A stretch of DNA of 64,000 nucleotides from Pelomonas sp. Root1237 (GCF_001425055.1 NZ_LMDK01000017.1:1-64000), one strand, 5' to 3'. Shown: positions 44,235-54,351, counted from the first letter of the stretch. Translations and numbers: made by a program. Notes: generated by a model not told the origin, from the sequence alone.

Positions 44235-47200
44235 GGCGCGCTCGCCGCCTTGGCCGGCAACGCTTCGACCTTCTCCACCTTGGGATCGTCCCAGGTCCCG
44301 GTGATGTGGAACTCGCGCGTGTTGGCCGCGGCCACCGGGCGGCTGAGGATGAGCTGGGCCAGGAAGGCACCGAGCGCAATGGCCGGGTTGATGGCCGCAT
44401 AAGCCAGCGATGCACCGCCGGCCGACACCTCGGGCACCACGACGACGCGCAGCTTCTGCGTCTCGGCCGCCAGGTCGGTGCTGCCGTCCACCAGCACGGC
44501 CGCCTGCAGGCCGCGGATGCGGATGTTGTCGCTGCGGGCCACGCCGGCGGTGATCTTGACGTCGCCGGTCACGCCGTCGAATGTGAAGCCCTCGGCAAAG
44601 ACGTCGCGGAAGTCCAGCAGGAAGCGGCGCGGCAATGATTGCAGGCTCAGCACGCCCAGCAGCCGCCCGACGCCGGGCTCGGCCTTCAGGAAAGTGCCCG
44701 TGTCGAGCTGGATGTTCAAGGCGCCCGCCATGCTGGCGTAGTGCGGCGCCAGCGGCGAGCCGTCCCAGCCGACCTGGCCGGCCAGCACGCCCTTGCCGCC
44801 GCGCAGCACGGGGGCGTCCTTCTGGCCTTGGCCGAGGCGCTCCAGCAGCTTGCCGGCGTCGGCGATGTCGAGCTTCCAGTCGAGCTGGGTGCGGCGCCGG
44901 GCGTTGCCGTCGCCACCCCAGTGGCCGGTGGCCATCAGCGTCGCCTCGGGAGAGTGGATCTGCAGCTTCTCCAGCTTCCAGTCACGCGCGGCGGCCGGCG
45001 CGTGGGCCAGCACCTCCAGCCGGCCCAGACGCTTGCCGCGCAGCTCGAAGTCGTCGACCGCGATGTCCAGCGACGGCAGCGGGCCGCTTCCCGCGTCGGT
45101 CTTGCCCGGATCGATGAGCTCGCTGACCGACTCGGCTTCCTGGCGCGGCAGCGATAGCCGGGTCAGCCGTGCCTGCACGGCGTCGATCTGGCCGCCCTTG
45201 ACGCCCTTCAGGTCGATGCGGCCGGAGAGCTGCTCGGCGTCGATGTTGACGCGCCAATTGGCGCCCTCGCGCGCCACCACCGCGGACGCGTGGCCGAGCT
45301 GGCGGCCACCGACCTTCAGCGCCTGGCTGCGCAGCGAGATCTGGCTGGGCAGCAAGCCCGCGTCGTCAGCACCCTCGCCGCCGCTGCCGCCGCTGCCACC
45401 ACCCGCCAACCCGCCCAGGCGCTGCTGCCAGGCGTCCAGGTCCAGGGCCGCGACATTGACCTGCAGCAGCACGCCGGTGGCCGGCAAGGCCGGCAACTTG
45501 TCCTGCACGGCCAGGGCGCCACGCAGCACCTGGGAGCTGGGGCCGGAGATATCGCGCTGCAGCTGGGCCTGCAACAGCGGCGCTGCGGGGGTGCCGACTT
45601 CGAGGCGCAGTTCGTCGCGGCCGGCGGCGGTTGGCGTCATCAACAGGCGCAGCGGCAGCACCGCATCGGCCTCCTTGTGGCCGGGCGCGGGCAGGTCCAG
45701 GGCCAGGCCCTGCAGATTGCTGGTGACGCTGAGCTCGCTCTGGCCGTCCCGGGGAATAGCGAGCTGGAAGCGGTAGGCGGCCTGGCCGCTGGCCGCCTGC
45801 GCCAGGCGGGTGACGGCGCCCAGCTCCGTGGCGCGGCGCAGGCCCTCGGCCGTGGCCTGGCCCTGCACGGCGAAGCGCATGCCGCCGTCGCGCTGGGTAC
45901 CGCCCTCGATGCCGGCGTCGCCGCCGAGCAGGCGGGCCGTCATGCCGGTCAGCTGCAGGCCCTTGCGGTCGAAGTCGACCCGGCCACGTGCGCCGCTGAG
46001 CGCCGGCAGCTCGGGGCGCAGCTTGAGGTCGACGCCACCGAGCTGGAGCTGGCCTTTGACCGCCGTCTGGTGGGTGTCGTCCAGCGGGATGGTGATGCCA
46101 AGCTTGAGCCCGACCGGGCCCTGGGCTGTCGTGGTGCTCAGCGCATGGCCCAGCCACTCGTCCAGCGGCGAAGCACGCACGAAGCGCAGCAGGTCGGCGC
46201 CGGCGCCGCGGCCGTTGCCGTCCAGCTGCAGCACGCGGGCATGGTGCAGGTCCTTGATACCACCGTTGACACCACTGAGTTCATAGCCCAGCACCTTGGC
46301 ATGGCCGTCCTTGATCTCCATGCCGGCGCGCTCGAAGATCAGCTCGGCATCCACGCCCTCCATGGCCGGCCAGTTGCCGCCGTTGTCGCTCGGCGGCACA
46401 TAGGCCAGCGTGACGTTCTGGGCCTGGGTGGCCACACGGAAGATGCCGGGGGATCTGGGGGCCGCGAAAGGGAAGTCGCTCAGCTCGCCCTTGAGCCGCA
46501 CGCTGACGTTGCGCGCCTCGCCGCCGAGGATGGCACGCGACACATAGCTGCGCGTGGCCGGCAGGCGCTGCGGGATGTAGCGGGCCACGCGCGTGGCCTC
46601 CACGCGCTGCACGCGGCCGCTGAGGTCCAGGAAGCCCGGCGTGGTGGCACCGGCCGCGCGCCGCCAGGTGACATCGAACTCGCCGCTCAGATCGGGCGTC
46701 TGCAGTTGCAGCTCGCGCAGCTTCAGCTCGACCTCGCCGGGCGGCTTGCCCTTGCCTTGTCCGTCCGGCTGGGGCAGCTTCCAGGTTAGCTGTGTGGACA
46801 GCCGCGTGATCGGCAGGTGCGGGTCCTCGAACAGGCCCGGCAGCTCGACCTCGCCCTGGTGCACGGCCAGCTTGGCGGTGCCGCCACGCTCGTTGGCGTC
46901 GAGTTCCAGGCTGGCGCCGTGCAGGCCGGGGCGGCCGAGGTGGTCCTCCTGCGCGCCGGCCTTGGCGGCCACAGCCAGGCCGTCGATCTGCGCCTTGACA
47001 CGGTAGCTGCGCGGCGCGTCCAGTGCGCCCTGCCATTGGCCGCTGAGGGCCGTCAGCACGCCGCGCGGCTCCAGCTCGTCGAGCAGCTGGTGCGCGCGCT
47101 CGCCAAGAGGCAGGCGCTGAGCAATCTGGGCCATCAGCGCAAAGTCCAGGCGCTGGGCGTTGACCTCGCCACCCAGCACCTCGTCGGCCTTGCCGAGCTG

Positions 47201-48313
47201 CAGGGCCACGCCCCAGTCCGAGCGCGGCCAGACCACGACGCTGCCGTCGTTGTCCCGGCTGACAAAGCCGAGCTGACGGGCCTGAACGCTCAACGCGCCC
47301 TTGGCGCGGGCCAGGTCCAGCCGGCCTTCGATGTGGTCCAGGTCCAGCTCGGGCGCCGATTCCAGCAGTCTCAGGCGTACCGAGCGCAATGCCAGGTCCA
47401 GCGTCGCCGCCACCGGCTGGCCGTCCTTGATCTGGCCCCAGGCGCGCACGGCACCGTCGCCCTCGCTGAGCTGAAAGGGCAGGTCGACATGGCGCTTCAA
47501 CTGGCTCAGGTCGGCACGCGGCAGCTCGGCATAGAGCTGGCCACTCCAATGCTGGAATTCGCCCGGGCGCTTCAGCAGGCTCTGAGTGAACTGGCCACGC
47601 AGCGTGAAGCGCCGACCCCAGTCGGCGGGCGGCGTGGCGTCCAGGCGCAGGTCGTGGCGGCGCAGGCCGTTGCGCATGACGAAGTTCAGCGCCGACAGCT
47701 CCAGCGGCCGGGTGTCGGCGCGCTTCTCGTCCACCCAGCGCACCCGGCCGTTGACGATGGCCAGCTCGGGCTGGCTGAACAGCCAGTCCATGCCGGCTTC
47801 GGTGGTGCCGGCGTCGGTCTTCTCGGCCTCGTCCAGGCCCAGCCCGGCGATGAAGATGCGGCCCTGGGCGTCGCGGCGGATGATCAGTTCGGGCGCGTCG
47901 ACCAGCAGTTGCGAGAAGCGCGGCTCCAGCGCGAGCAGGGACTGGGCCGACAGCACGGCCGCGACGCGCGGCAAGCGCAGGGCCGGCCGGCCGGCAGCGT
48001 CCAGCACCTGCACATCACCCAATTCCATGCGCGGCAGCCAGCCACTGGATTCGACGCTGATGCGGCCGATGCGCAGCTCTACCCCCAAAGCCTTTGAGGC
48101 TTCCTTTTCCAGCCAGGGGCGCCAGTCATTGGCGTGCGGGAGAATGGCCCAGTGCAATACAGCCCAGGCCATCACCCCCAAAGCCCACAACAGGGCCAGC
48201 ACCAGCACGGCCCAGCGCAGGCTGTGCCAGCACAGGCGCAAAGGCCAGCGCGAGGCGCGTGTACAGCGGTGGAGGGCGGCCGAGAAGAAGTCAGACACGG
48301 TGTCTTGGGGCAC
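44231..48313 (-). CDS. yhdP: YhdP-family AsmA-like envelope protein
   Basis: A very large (1360-residue) protein with one N-terminal membrane helix (about 32-56: LRWAVLVLALLWALGVMAWAVL) and a long periplasmic body of beta-rich repeats. YhdP and its AsmA-like relatives bridge the envelope and help carry phospholipids to the outer membrane in E. coli. Landmarks are KALGVELRIGRISVESSGWLPRMELGDV near the start and FRDVFAEGFTFDGVTGDVKI, NIRIRGLQAAVLVDGSTDL and KLRVVVVPEVSAGGASLAYAAINPAIALGAFLAQ at the end, the conserved DUF3971/AsmA C-terminal signature. The start codon is GTG at 48313, without an obvious ribosome site; a second GTG five codons later is possible. It is divergent from glnE with a 37-bp spacer, a pairing common in Burkholderiales. 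Confidence 0.92.
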   Translation of the reverse strand: MPQDTVSDFFSAALHRCTRASRWPLRLCWHSLRWAVLVLALLWALGVMAWAVLHWAILPHANDWRPWLEKEASKALGVELRIGRISVESSGWLPRMELGDVQVLDAAGRPALRLPRVAAVLSAQSLLALEPRFSQLLVDAPELIIRRDAQGRIFIAGLGLDEAEKTDAGTTEAGMDWLFSQPELAIVNGRVRWVDEKRADTRPLELSALNFVMRNGLRRHDLRLDATPPADWGRRFTLRGQFTQSLLKRPGEFQHWSGQLYAELPRADLSQLKRHVDLPFQLSEGDGAVRAWGQIKDGQPVAATLDLALRSVRLRLLESAPELDLDHIEGRLDLARAKGALSVQARQLGFVSRDNDGSVVVWPRSDWGVALQLGKADEVLGGEVNAQRLDFALMAQIAQRLPLGERAHQLLDELEPRGVLTALSGQWQGALDAPRSYRVKAQIDGLAVAAKAGAQEDHLGRPGLHGASLELDANERGGTAKLAVHQGEVELPGLFEDPHLPITRLSTQLTWKLPQPDGQGKGKPPGEVELKLRELQLQTPDLSGEFDVTWRRAAGATTPGFLDLSGRVQRVEATRVARYIPQRLPATRSYVSRAILGGEARNVSVRLKGELSDFPFAAPRSPGIFRVATQAQNVTLAYVPPSDNGGNWPAMEGVDAELIFERAGMEIKDGHAKVLGYELSGVNGGIKDLHHARVLQLDGNGRGAGADLLRFVRASPLDEWLGHALSTTTAQGPVGLKLGITIPLDDTHQTAVKGQLQLGGVDLKLRPELPALSGARGRVDFDRKGLQLTGMTARLLGGDAGIEGGTQRDGGMRFAVQGQATAEGLRRATELGAVTRLAQAASGQAAYRFQLAIPRDGQSELSVTSNLQGLALDLPAPGHKEADAVLPLRLLMTPTAAGRDELRLEVGTPAAPLLQAQLQRDISGPSSQVLRGALAVQDKLPALPATGVLLQVNVAALDLDAWQQRLGGLAGGGSGGSGGEGADDAGLLPSQISLRSQALKVGGRQLGHASAVVAREGANWRVNIDAEQLSGRIDLKGVKGGQIDAVQARLTRLSLPRQEAESVSELIDPGKTDAGSGPLPSLDIAVDDFELRGKRLGRLEVLAHAPAAARDWKLEKLQIHSPEATLMATGHWGGDGNARRRTQLDWKLDIADAGKLLERLGQGQKDAPVLRGGKGVLAGQVGWDGSPLAPHYASMAGALNIQLDTGTFLKAEPGVGRLLGVLSLQSLPRRFLLDFRDVFAEGFTFDGVTGDVKITAGVARSDNIRIRGLQAAVLVDGSTDLAAETQKLRVVVVPEVSAGGASLAYAAINPAIALGAFLAQLILSRPVAAANTREFHITGTWDDPKVEKVEALPAKAASAP

Positions 48314-48350
48314 GTGAAATGTCGGCCGGCAGTCAATCTAGCACAGGGTC

Positions 48351-51071
48351 ATGAGCGCACTGTTTCCCGTTCTTGCTGAGCACAGCCGCTATGTGCAGCG
48401 GGTTCGCCGCCGATATGCGGCGGAGTTGCCACTGTTGCAACCGGGCCTGCCCGACCGGGGCGTCATTGCTGCGCTGATCGAGACTTTGGCCACGAACCGG
48501 TCGCTGGCCAGCAGCCTGCGCGTGGCCCGCCACCTGGTGCTGGAGCGCCTGGCGGTGCTGGACATCGAACAGGGCGCCACTGTGGAAGATGTCACGCTGG
48601 CCATGACGCACCTGGCCGAGGTGACGCTGGACAAGGCGCTTGCCGACGCGCGCACCGAGCTGGATGCCATCCACGGCGAGCCGCGCACCGCGGAGGGCGG
48701 CGACATCGCCTTCTGGGTGCTGGGCATGGGCAAGCTCGGCGCCCGCGAGCTGAATGTCTCGTCCGACATCGACCTGATCTACGTTTACGAAGACGACGGC
48801 CAGACGCAAGGTTCACGGCCTGTCAGTGCCCACGAATACTTCTCCAGCGTGGCCAAACGGCTCTACACGCTGATCGGCGACGTGACCGACGACGGCCAGG
48901 TCTTTCGCGTCGACCTGGCGCTGCGCCCCAACGGCAAGAGCGGCCCGCCGGTCGTCAGCCTGGGCATGCTGGAGGAGTATTTCCTCGTGCAGGGCCGCGA
49001 GTGGGAGCGCTTTGCCTGGCTGAAGAGCCGCGTTGTCGCGCCGCTGTCGGGCATGGGCGCGCCGGGCGACGCCCGCACCCTGCAGTTGCGCAACCTCGTC
49101 ACGCCCTTTGTCTACCGCCGCTACCTGGACTACGGCGTCTTCGAAGGCCTGCGCCAGCTGCACGGCAAGATCCGCAGCGAGGCCAAGGCCCGCGCGGCCG
49201 GCCGGCCCGAGCGCGCCAACGACGTCAAGCTGTCGCGCGGCGGCATCCGCGAGATCGAGTTCATCGTGCAGCTGCTGCAGGTGGTGCGCGGCGGCCAGTT
49301 CCCGGAGATCCGCACCCGCTCCACCGTCAAGGCGCTGGCCCAGCTGGCGGCCGGCGGGCTGATGAAGGCCGAGACGGCGCACAAACTCAGCGAGGCCTAT
49401 GTCTTCCTGCGCCGCGTCGAGCACCGCATTCAGTTCCTGGACGACCAGCAGACCCATTGCCTGCCGCAGGGCGATGCCGACCTGGCGTGGATTGCCGCGT
49501 CGCTCGGATTGAAATGTTCGCGCGAGGCCTGCGAGCTGTTTGAAATGCTCGGCGAGGTGCGCGAGCTGGTCGCGACCGAGTTCGACGCGCTGCTGCACGA
49601 AGGCGGCAAGCCCAAGGGCGGCTGCAAGGGCGGCCAGTGCGGCGGGCCCAAGCCAGCCGTCGATGGCGAGGACTTCCTGGCCGGCCTGCAGCCGGAGCTG
49701 GCCACGGCCGTGCGCGCACTGGCCGACACGCCGCGCGTGCAGGGCCTGCGCGAGGAATCGCGCCAGCGCCTGGCCAAGCTCTTCCACCGCGCGGCGCAAG
49801 CCGTGGCGGCCGACGAATGCTCGCTGGACGCGGCGCTGCGCTTTGTCGACTGGGTCGGCCCGCTGCTGCGCCGCGAGAGTTACCTGGCCCTGCTCGTCGA
49901 ACGCCCGGCCGTGCAGCAACGCCTGCTGCGCCTGCTGGGCCTGGCGCGCTGGCCGATGCGCTACCTGATGCAGCACCCCGGCGTCATCGACGAACTCGCC
50001 GACCCGCTGCTGCTGACCGCCCGCTTCGACCGCGAGGCCTTCATCACCGACCTGCTGGAACGCGAGCAGGGCTGGGAGCGCAGCGGCGAGGCCGACGAGG
50101 AGGCCCTGCTGGACACGCTGCGCCGCGCCCACCATGCGGAAGTCTTTCGCACGCTGGTGCGCGACGTCGAGGGCCGCATCACGGTCGAGCAGGTGGCCGA
50201 CGATCTGTCGCTGCTGGCCGACGCGGTGCTGCAGATCGCCATTACCTGGGCCTGGGCGCGTTTTGGCAAGGCGCATCGCCCGCAGCCGCGCCTGGCCGTC
50301 ATCGCCTACGGCAAGCTGGGTGGCAAGGAGCTGGGCTATGGCGGCGACCTGGACGTCGTGTTCGTCTTCGATGACGAGGACGAGAACGCGGCCGAGATTT
50401 ACGGTGCCTTCGTGCGCCGCCTCATCACCTGGCTGACGCTGCGCACCGCTGCCGGCGAGTTGTTCGACATCGACACCGCCCTGCGGCCCAATGGCAATTC
50501 GGGGCTGCTGGTCACGTCGCTGGCGCACTTCGAGGCCTACCAGACCGGCCGGGGCAGCAACACGGCGTGGACCTGGGAACACCAGGCCATCACGCGGGCG
50601 CGCTTTTGCGCCGGCAATGCCGAGCTGGCCGAGCGCTGCGAAGGCGTGCGCCGCCAGGTGCTGACGGCGCCGCGCGACGCGCAGGCGCTGAAGACCGAGG
50701 TGCAGGCCATGCGCGAGAAGGTGCGCGCGGCGCGGCCCGTGAAAGACGGTCTCTTCGACGTCAAGCACAGCGAGGGCGGCATGATGGACGCCGAGTTCGC
50801 CGTGCAGTTCCTGGTGCTGGCGCATTCGGCGACGCACCCTCAGCTGCAGGACGACCTTGGCAACATCGCGCTGCTGCGCATTGCGGAGTCAGCCGGTCTG
50901 CTGCCGGCCGGCGTGGGTGTCGCGGCGGCCAACGCCTACCGCGAGCTGCGCCGCGTGCAGCACAAGGCGAGGCTGGATGAGCAGTCCACGGCGCTGGACG
51001 CCGAAGCCGCCGACCCGCTGGCCGCGCACCGGGACGCCGTGCGCGCGCTATGGCAAGCCGTGTTTGGCTGA
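48351..51071 (+). CDS. glnE: Bifunctional glutamine synthetase adenylyltransferase/deadenylase
   Basis: A 906-residue enzyme that adenylylates (turns off) or deadenylylates (turns on) glutamine synthetase in response to PII and glutamine. Two nucleotidyltransferase domains are present. The N-terminal deadenylase has GMGKLGARELNVSSDIDLIYVYE (D near 137), and the C-terminal adenylyltransferase has AYGKLGGKELGYGGDLDVVFVFD (near 653-675). Both G-K-L-G motifs and paired aspartates are intact. The interdomain linker contains a short glycine/cysteine insert (GGKPKGGCKGGQCGG, near 420). The gene overlaps the downstream rhombosortase gene by 22 bp. The start ATG at 48351 has AGGG upstream. Confidence 0.95.
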   Translation: MSALFPVLAEHSRYVQRVRRRYAAELPLLQPGLPDRGVIAALIETLATNRSLASSLRVARHLVLERLAVLDIEQGATVEDVTLAMTHLAEVTLDKALADARTELDAIHGEPRTAEGGDIAFWVLGMGKLGARELNVSSDIDLIYVYEDDGQTQGSRPVSAHEYFSSVAKRLYTLIGDVTDDGQVFRVDLALRPNGKSGPPVVSLGMLEEYFLVQGREWERFAWLKSRVVAPLSGMGAPGDARTLQLRNLVTPFVYRRYLDYGVFEGLRQLHGKIRSEAKARAAGRPERANDVKLSRGGIREIEFIVQLLQVVRGGQFPEIRTRSTVKALAQLAAGGLMKAETAHKLSEAYVFLRRVEHRIQFLDDQQTHCLPQGDADLAWIAASLGLKCSREACELFEMLGEVRELVATEFDALLHEGGKPKGGCKGGQCGGPKPAVDGEDFLAGLQPELATAVRALADTPRVQGLREESRQRLAKLFHRAAQAVAADECSLDAALRFVDWVGPLLRRESYLALLVERPAVQQRLLRLLGLARWPMRYLMQHPGVIDELADPLLLTARFDREAFITDLLEREQGWERSGEADEEALLDTLRRAHHAEVFRTLVRDVEGRITVEQVADDLSLLADAVLQIAITWAWARFGKAHRPQPRLAVIAYGKLGGKELGYGGDLDVVFVFDDEDENAAEIYGAFVRRLITWLTLRTAAGELFDIDTALRPNGNSGLLVTSLAHFEAYQTGRGSNTAWTWEHQAITRARFCAGNAELAERCEGVRRQVLTAPRDAQALKTEVQAMREKVRAARPVKDGLFDVKHSEGGMMDAEFAVQFLVLAHSATHPQLQDDLGNIALLRIAESAGLLPAGVGVAAANAYRELRRVQHKARLDEQSTALDAEAADPLAAHRDAVRALWQAVFG

Positions 51072-51613
51072 TGCTGTGCGCGGCGCTGGCCGCGCTGTCC
51101 CTGCTGGCCTGGCCGCTGCCGCGCGAGGCGCTGGACTGGCAGCCAGCCCTGGCCGGCGCACAGCCCTGGCGCGCTGTCACAGCCGCCTTTGTTCACTGGA
51201 CGCCTATTCACCTGGGCGCCAATCTCGCCGGCTGTGCCGTCCTGGCCCTGCTCGGCTGGCGTGCCACGATGGGATCGAGCGAAGCCCTGGCCGCCCTGAT
51301 CGCCCTGCCGCTGACCCAACTCGGCCTGCTGCTGCGCCCCGAGTTGCTGCACTACGGCGGGCTGTCCGGCGAACTGCACGCGCTGGCGGCCATCGCGGCG
51401 ATGGCTTTGCTCACGCGCGGGGGTCGCGAACGCTGGGTTGGCGCCGGCATTGCGCTCGGTCTTGTCATCAAGCTCTTCCTTGAACACCCGCTCGGCCCCG
51501 TGCTGCGCGACACGCCGGGATTCGACTTTCCCGTGGCGCCATTTGCTCACCTGACGGGCGCTGTCGCCGGCGCGCTGGCCTGGCGGCTGACAATGCGCCG
51601 ATCTGACAAATAA
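51050..51613 (+). CDS. rrtA: Rhombosortase (rhomboid-type intramembrane protease)
   Basis: A 187-residue membrane protein of the rhomboid superfamily. Six hydrophobic helices are visible. Helix 4 carries YGGLSGELHAL (catalytic Ser S106 in GLSG), and the last helix has FAHLTGAVAGALA (H167), forming the Ser-His dyad. HW...HLGANLAG earlier matches the rhomboid asparagine/histidine region. The small size and the GLSG-x-LH pattern match rhombosortase, a subclass that cleaves GlyGly-CTERM tails of secreted proteins. The only such tail seen here is on the S8 protease at 14769-16814. It overlaps glnE by 22 bp from 51050; an in-frame ATG at 51071 is an alternative start. Confidence 0.82.
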   Translation: MASRVWLMLCAALAALSLLAWPLPREALDWQPALAGAQPWRAVTAAFVHWTPIHLGANLAGCAVLALLGWRATMGSSEALAALIALPLTQLGLLLRPELLHYGGLSGELHALAAIAAMALLTRGGRERWVGAGIALGLVIKLFLEHPLGPVLRDTPGFDFPVAPFAHLTGAVAGALAWRLTMRRSDK

Positions 51614-51629
51614 AACCTGAGGACGCCCC

Positions 51630-52271
51630 ATGGGACGTGAAGCCAGTTGTACCGCCCGCGTCGGCGCCGAGACCGAAGAGGTCACCGCCCTGCTCGAATC
51701 CACCACCGTCGTGCTGCGCGGCGCCATCAAGCGCAAGTGGGATATTGCCGCCCTGCAGAACCTGCGCGTCGAAGGCGAGGAACTGCGCTTCGAAGCGGAC
51801 GAAAACGGGGAAGAGGCCGTCGCCCTGGTGCTGGGCGAAAAGGAGAGCGCCAAGTGGTTGAAGAAGCTGCAGACGCCGCCGCCCACGCTGGCCGCCAAGC
51901 TCGGCGTCAGCGCCGACAACCCCGCCCTGCTGATCGGGCCCACCGTCGGCACGCTGGACCCGGCCCTGGCCGAGGCCCTGGCCGGCGGCATCACCACCAA
52001 TCTGCGCGAGGCGCGCATGCTGGTGGCCGTGCTGAGCAACCCGTCCGAACTTCCGCGCATGGCGGAGTTCCATGCCGACATGATCTGCAAGACGGTCTGG
52101 GTCGTGCACCCCAAGGGCCCGGAAGCCAGCCCGTCGGACACCGAGGTGCGCCTGGCCATGCGCAACTGGGGCTATGTGGACAACAAGACCAGCGCGGTAT
52201 CGGACAAGCTGACGGCGACGCGCTATGTGCTGACCCAGCCGCCCGCCAAGAAGCGCGTGCGCAACAGGTAG
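51630..52271 (+). CDS. Conserved hypothetical protein, 213 aa
   Basis: I do not recognise a named domain. The 213-residue product has no signal or membrane segment and is acidic in its N-terminal third (ETEEVTALLESTTVVLRGAIKRK, DENGEEAVALVLGEKESAKWL) and basic at its extreme C-terminus (PPAKKRVRNR). The C-terminal part (MICKTVWVVHPKGPEASPSDTEVR) contains one cysteine. Translation is well supported: TGAGGA lies six bases before the ATG at 51630. It follows the rhombosortase gene by 16 bp, so co-transcription is likely. A functional link to sorting is not shown. Confidence 0.6.
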   Translation: MGREASCTARVGAETEEVTALLESTTVVLRGAIKRKWDIAALQNLRVEGEELRFEADENGEEAVALVLGEKESAKWLKKLQTPPPTLAAKLGVSADNPALLIGPTVGTLDPALAEALAGGITTNLREARMLVAVLSNPSELPRMAEFHADMICKTVWVVHPKGPEASPSDTEVRLAMRNWGYVDNKTSAVSDKLTATRYVLTQPPAKKRVRNR

Positions 52272-52278
52272 ACCGGCG

Positions 52279-53436
52279 CTAGATGACGTTGGCCTCGATC
52301 AGAGGCCGTCCGTCCAGCAGCCGCTGCGGCGTCAATGCATCGATCAAAGGCGCATCCAGGCCCGCGATCAGCCGGGCCATCGAATGGCCTACCGCCGGCG
52401 ACTGCTGCATGCCGTGGCCCGAGAAGCCGCAGGCCGTGAAGGCATTCGCATAACCCGGCAATCGGCCGGCCAGGCCGTTGTGGTCGAAGGCGTTCATCTC
52501 GTAGTAGCCGGCCCAGGCCGAGCGCACGCGCAGCGCCTCGAGCGCCGGCACGCGGGCGGCCAGCGTCGGCCACAACAGTTCATCGAAGAGGCCATGGTCG
52601 ATGTCGTGCAGCGGCGCTTCGTCGGCGTCGTCCCCGCGCGGCGGGCCACCGGCCAGGATCAATGAACCCTCCGTGCGGAACCAGAAGCCGCTGGGGTCGA
52701 TGACCAAGGGGCAGCCGGGCAAGGTGGCCGGCGTTTCCAGCACGAAGACATCGCGCTTCTTGGCGCTGACCGGCAGCGTGAAGCCGAGGGCCGCGCCCAG
52801 CGGCGCACTCCAGGCGCCGGCCGTGATGACAAAGGCTTCGCCACCCACACGCGAGCCGTCTGAGCAGCGCACCGCGGTGACGTGGTCGCCAGTGGCGTCG
52901 AAGCCCACCGCCTCCGCTTCGACAAAGCGCACACCGCAGGCCTTGGCCTTGCGCCGGAAGGCACGATGCAGAGCCGGTCCGTCGAACCAGCCCTCGCCGC
53001 TCAGGCCCAGCGATCCGAGCACGATGTCGTCGACGGCCAGCCAGGGGAAGCGCGCAGCAAGCTCGGCCGGGCTCAGCAGCGCGACATCCACGTTCTGGGC
53101 ACGCTGCAGCGCATGCACCTCGCGCAGCGTCGCGGCACCTGCCTCGGTCGCGAGATAGAGATAGCCCGGCTCGACCAGGCCGATGGCGGGCCTGTCGTCC
53201 GCCGTCGCCAGCTCGTCCGCTGCGCGGCGCAGGAAGTCGATGCTCCACCTCGACAGCGCCATGTTGACCGGCTGCGAGAACTGCTGGCGGATGGAACTCA
53301 GCGACAGCGAGCTGGAAGCCTGCGCATAGGAGGCATCGCGCTCGACGACGGTCACCGCCGCGCCATGGTCGCGGGCCAGGAAGCAGGCCGTGGCGGCGCC
53401 CATGATTCCCCCGCCAATGATGGTCACCTTGAACAT
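52279..53436 (-). CDS. FAD-dependent oxidoreductase (DAO family)
   Basis: A 385-residue flavoprotein of the D-amino-acid/sarcosine-oxidase type. The N-terminal FAD motif is VTIIGGGIMGAATACFLARDHGAAVTVVERD. The middle contains RFVEAEAVGFDATGDHVTAVRCSDG and FVITAGAWSAPLGAALGF, and the C-terminus AFTACGFSGHGMQQSPAVGHSMARLIAG, which closes the flavin site. Members oxidise amino acids or small N-methyl amines using oxygen or an electron carrier. The exact substrate is not defined. The start at MFKVTIIGGG (53436) is the family N-terminus. It is divergent from the EamA transporter with 18 bp between, so a shared promoter region must be within the genes. Confidence 0.88.
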   Translation of the reverse strand: MFKVTIIGGGIMGAATACFLARDHGAAVTVVERDASYAQASSSLSLSSIRQQFSQPVNMALSRWSIDFLRRAADELATADDRPAIGLVEPGYLYLATEAGAATLREVHALQRAQNVDVALLSPAELAARFPWLAVDDIVLGSLGLSGEGWFDGPALHRAFRRKAKACGVRFVEAEAVGFDATGDHVTAVRCSDGSRVGGEAFVITAGAWSAPLGAALGFTLPVSAKKRDVFVLETPATLPGCPLVIDPSGFWFRTEGSLILAGGPPRGDDADEAPLHDIDHGLFDELLWPTLAARVPALEALRVRSAWAGYYEMNAFDHNGLAGRLPGYANAFTACGFSGHGMQQSPAVGHSMARLIAGLDAPLIDALTPQRLLDGRPLIEANVI

Positions 53437-53454
53437 GCTGGCAGCATAGGGGCC

Positions 53455-54351
53455 ATGAGCTCTCCGATCAGCCGCCAGACCCATCTCGATCCCCGCGCCG
53501 TTTCATTGCTGCTGTTGTGCTGCTTCCTGTGGGGCATCAACCAGGTGGCCGCCAAGGCCGCACTGACCGAGATCTCGCCGCTCTGGCAGGCGGGGCTGCG
53601 CTCGGCCGTGGCGGGCCTGCTGGTGTGGCTGTGGTCGATGTCGCGCGGCATCCGCCTGTTCGAGCGCGACGGCAGCTTGGGCGGCGGCCTGCTGGCCGGC
53701 CTGCTGTTTGCGGCCGAGTTCGGCTGCATCTTTGTCGGCTTGCAGTACACCAGCGCCTCGCGCATGGTGGTCTTCATCTATCTGGCGCCCTTCGTCGTCG
53801 CCCTGGGCATGCCGTGGATCGCGCGCGGTGAGGCGCTGTCGGCGCGGCAGTGGCTGGGTCTGGTGCTGGCCTTCGGCGCCATGGCTTTCGCGTTCGCGGA
53901 AGGCTTCTCGGCGCCGGGCACGCCGATGCAATGGTGGGGCGACGCCCTCGGCGTGGCGGCCGCCGTGCTGTGGGGCGGCACGACGCTGGCCATCCGCGCC
54001 ACCAAGCTGAGTTCGGCGCCGGCCGAGAAGACCCTGCTCTACCAGCTCGGCGTTTCAGCCCTGACGCTGTGCGCCGCGGCTCTGGTCGCCGGCGAACCCC
54101 TGCCCCTGCACTGGTCACCGCGCCTGCTGGGTCTGTTCGGCTTCCAGGCCATCATCGTCACCTTTGCCAGCTATCTGGTCTGGTTCTGGCTGATCCGCCA
54201 TTACGCGGCCACCAAGCTGTCCGTCTTCACCTTGAGCACGCCGCTGTTCGGCCTGCTGGCGGGCGCCCTGCTGCTGGGCGAGGGCATCAGCGCCCGCCTC
54301 GTCGCGGCCCTGGCGGCGTTGGCGGTGGGCATCGTGCTGGTGAATCGATAG
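53455..54351 (+). CDS. EamA/DMT-family transporter
   Basis: A 298-residue membrane protein with ten predicted helices in two five-helix EamA halves. Landmarks are LLCCFLWGINQVAAKAALTEISPLW at the start of the first half, ASRMVVFIYLAPFVVAL, VAAAVLWGGTTLAIRATKLSSAPAEKTLLYQL at the second and TLSTPLFGLLAGALLLGE at the end. The family exports amino acids or small metabolites. The neighbouring DAO-type oxidase, opposite strand, could act on the same compound class, but that is a guess. The ATG at 53455 is the clear start. Confidence 0.88.
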   Translation: MSSPISRQTHLDPRAVSLLLLCCFLWGINQVAAKAALTEISPLWQAGLRSAVAGLLVWLWSMSRGIRLFERDGSLGGGLLAGLLFAAEFGCIFVGLQYTSASRMVVFIYLAPFVVALGMPWIARGEALSARQWLGLVLAFGAMAFAFAEGFSAPGTPMQWWGDALGVAAAVLWGGTTLAIRATKLSSAPAEKTLLYQLGVSALTLCAAALVAGEPLPLHWSPRLLGLFGFQAIIVTFASYLVWFWLIRHYAATKLSVFTLSTPLFGLLAGALLLGEGISARLVAALAALAVGIVLVNR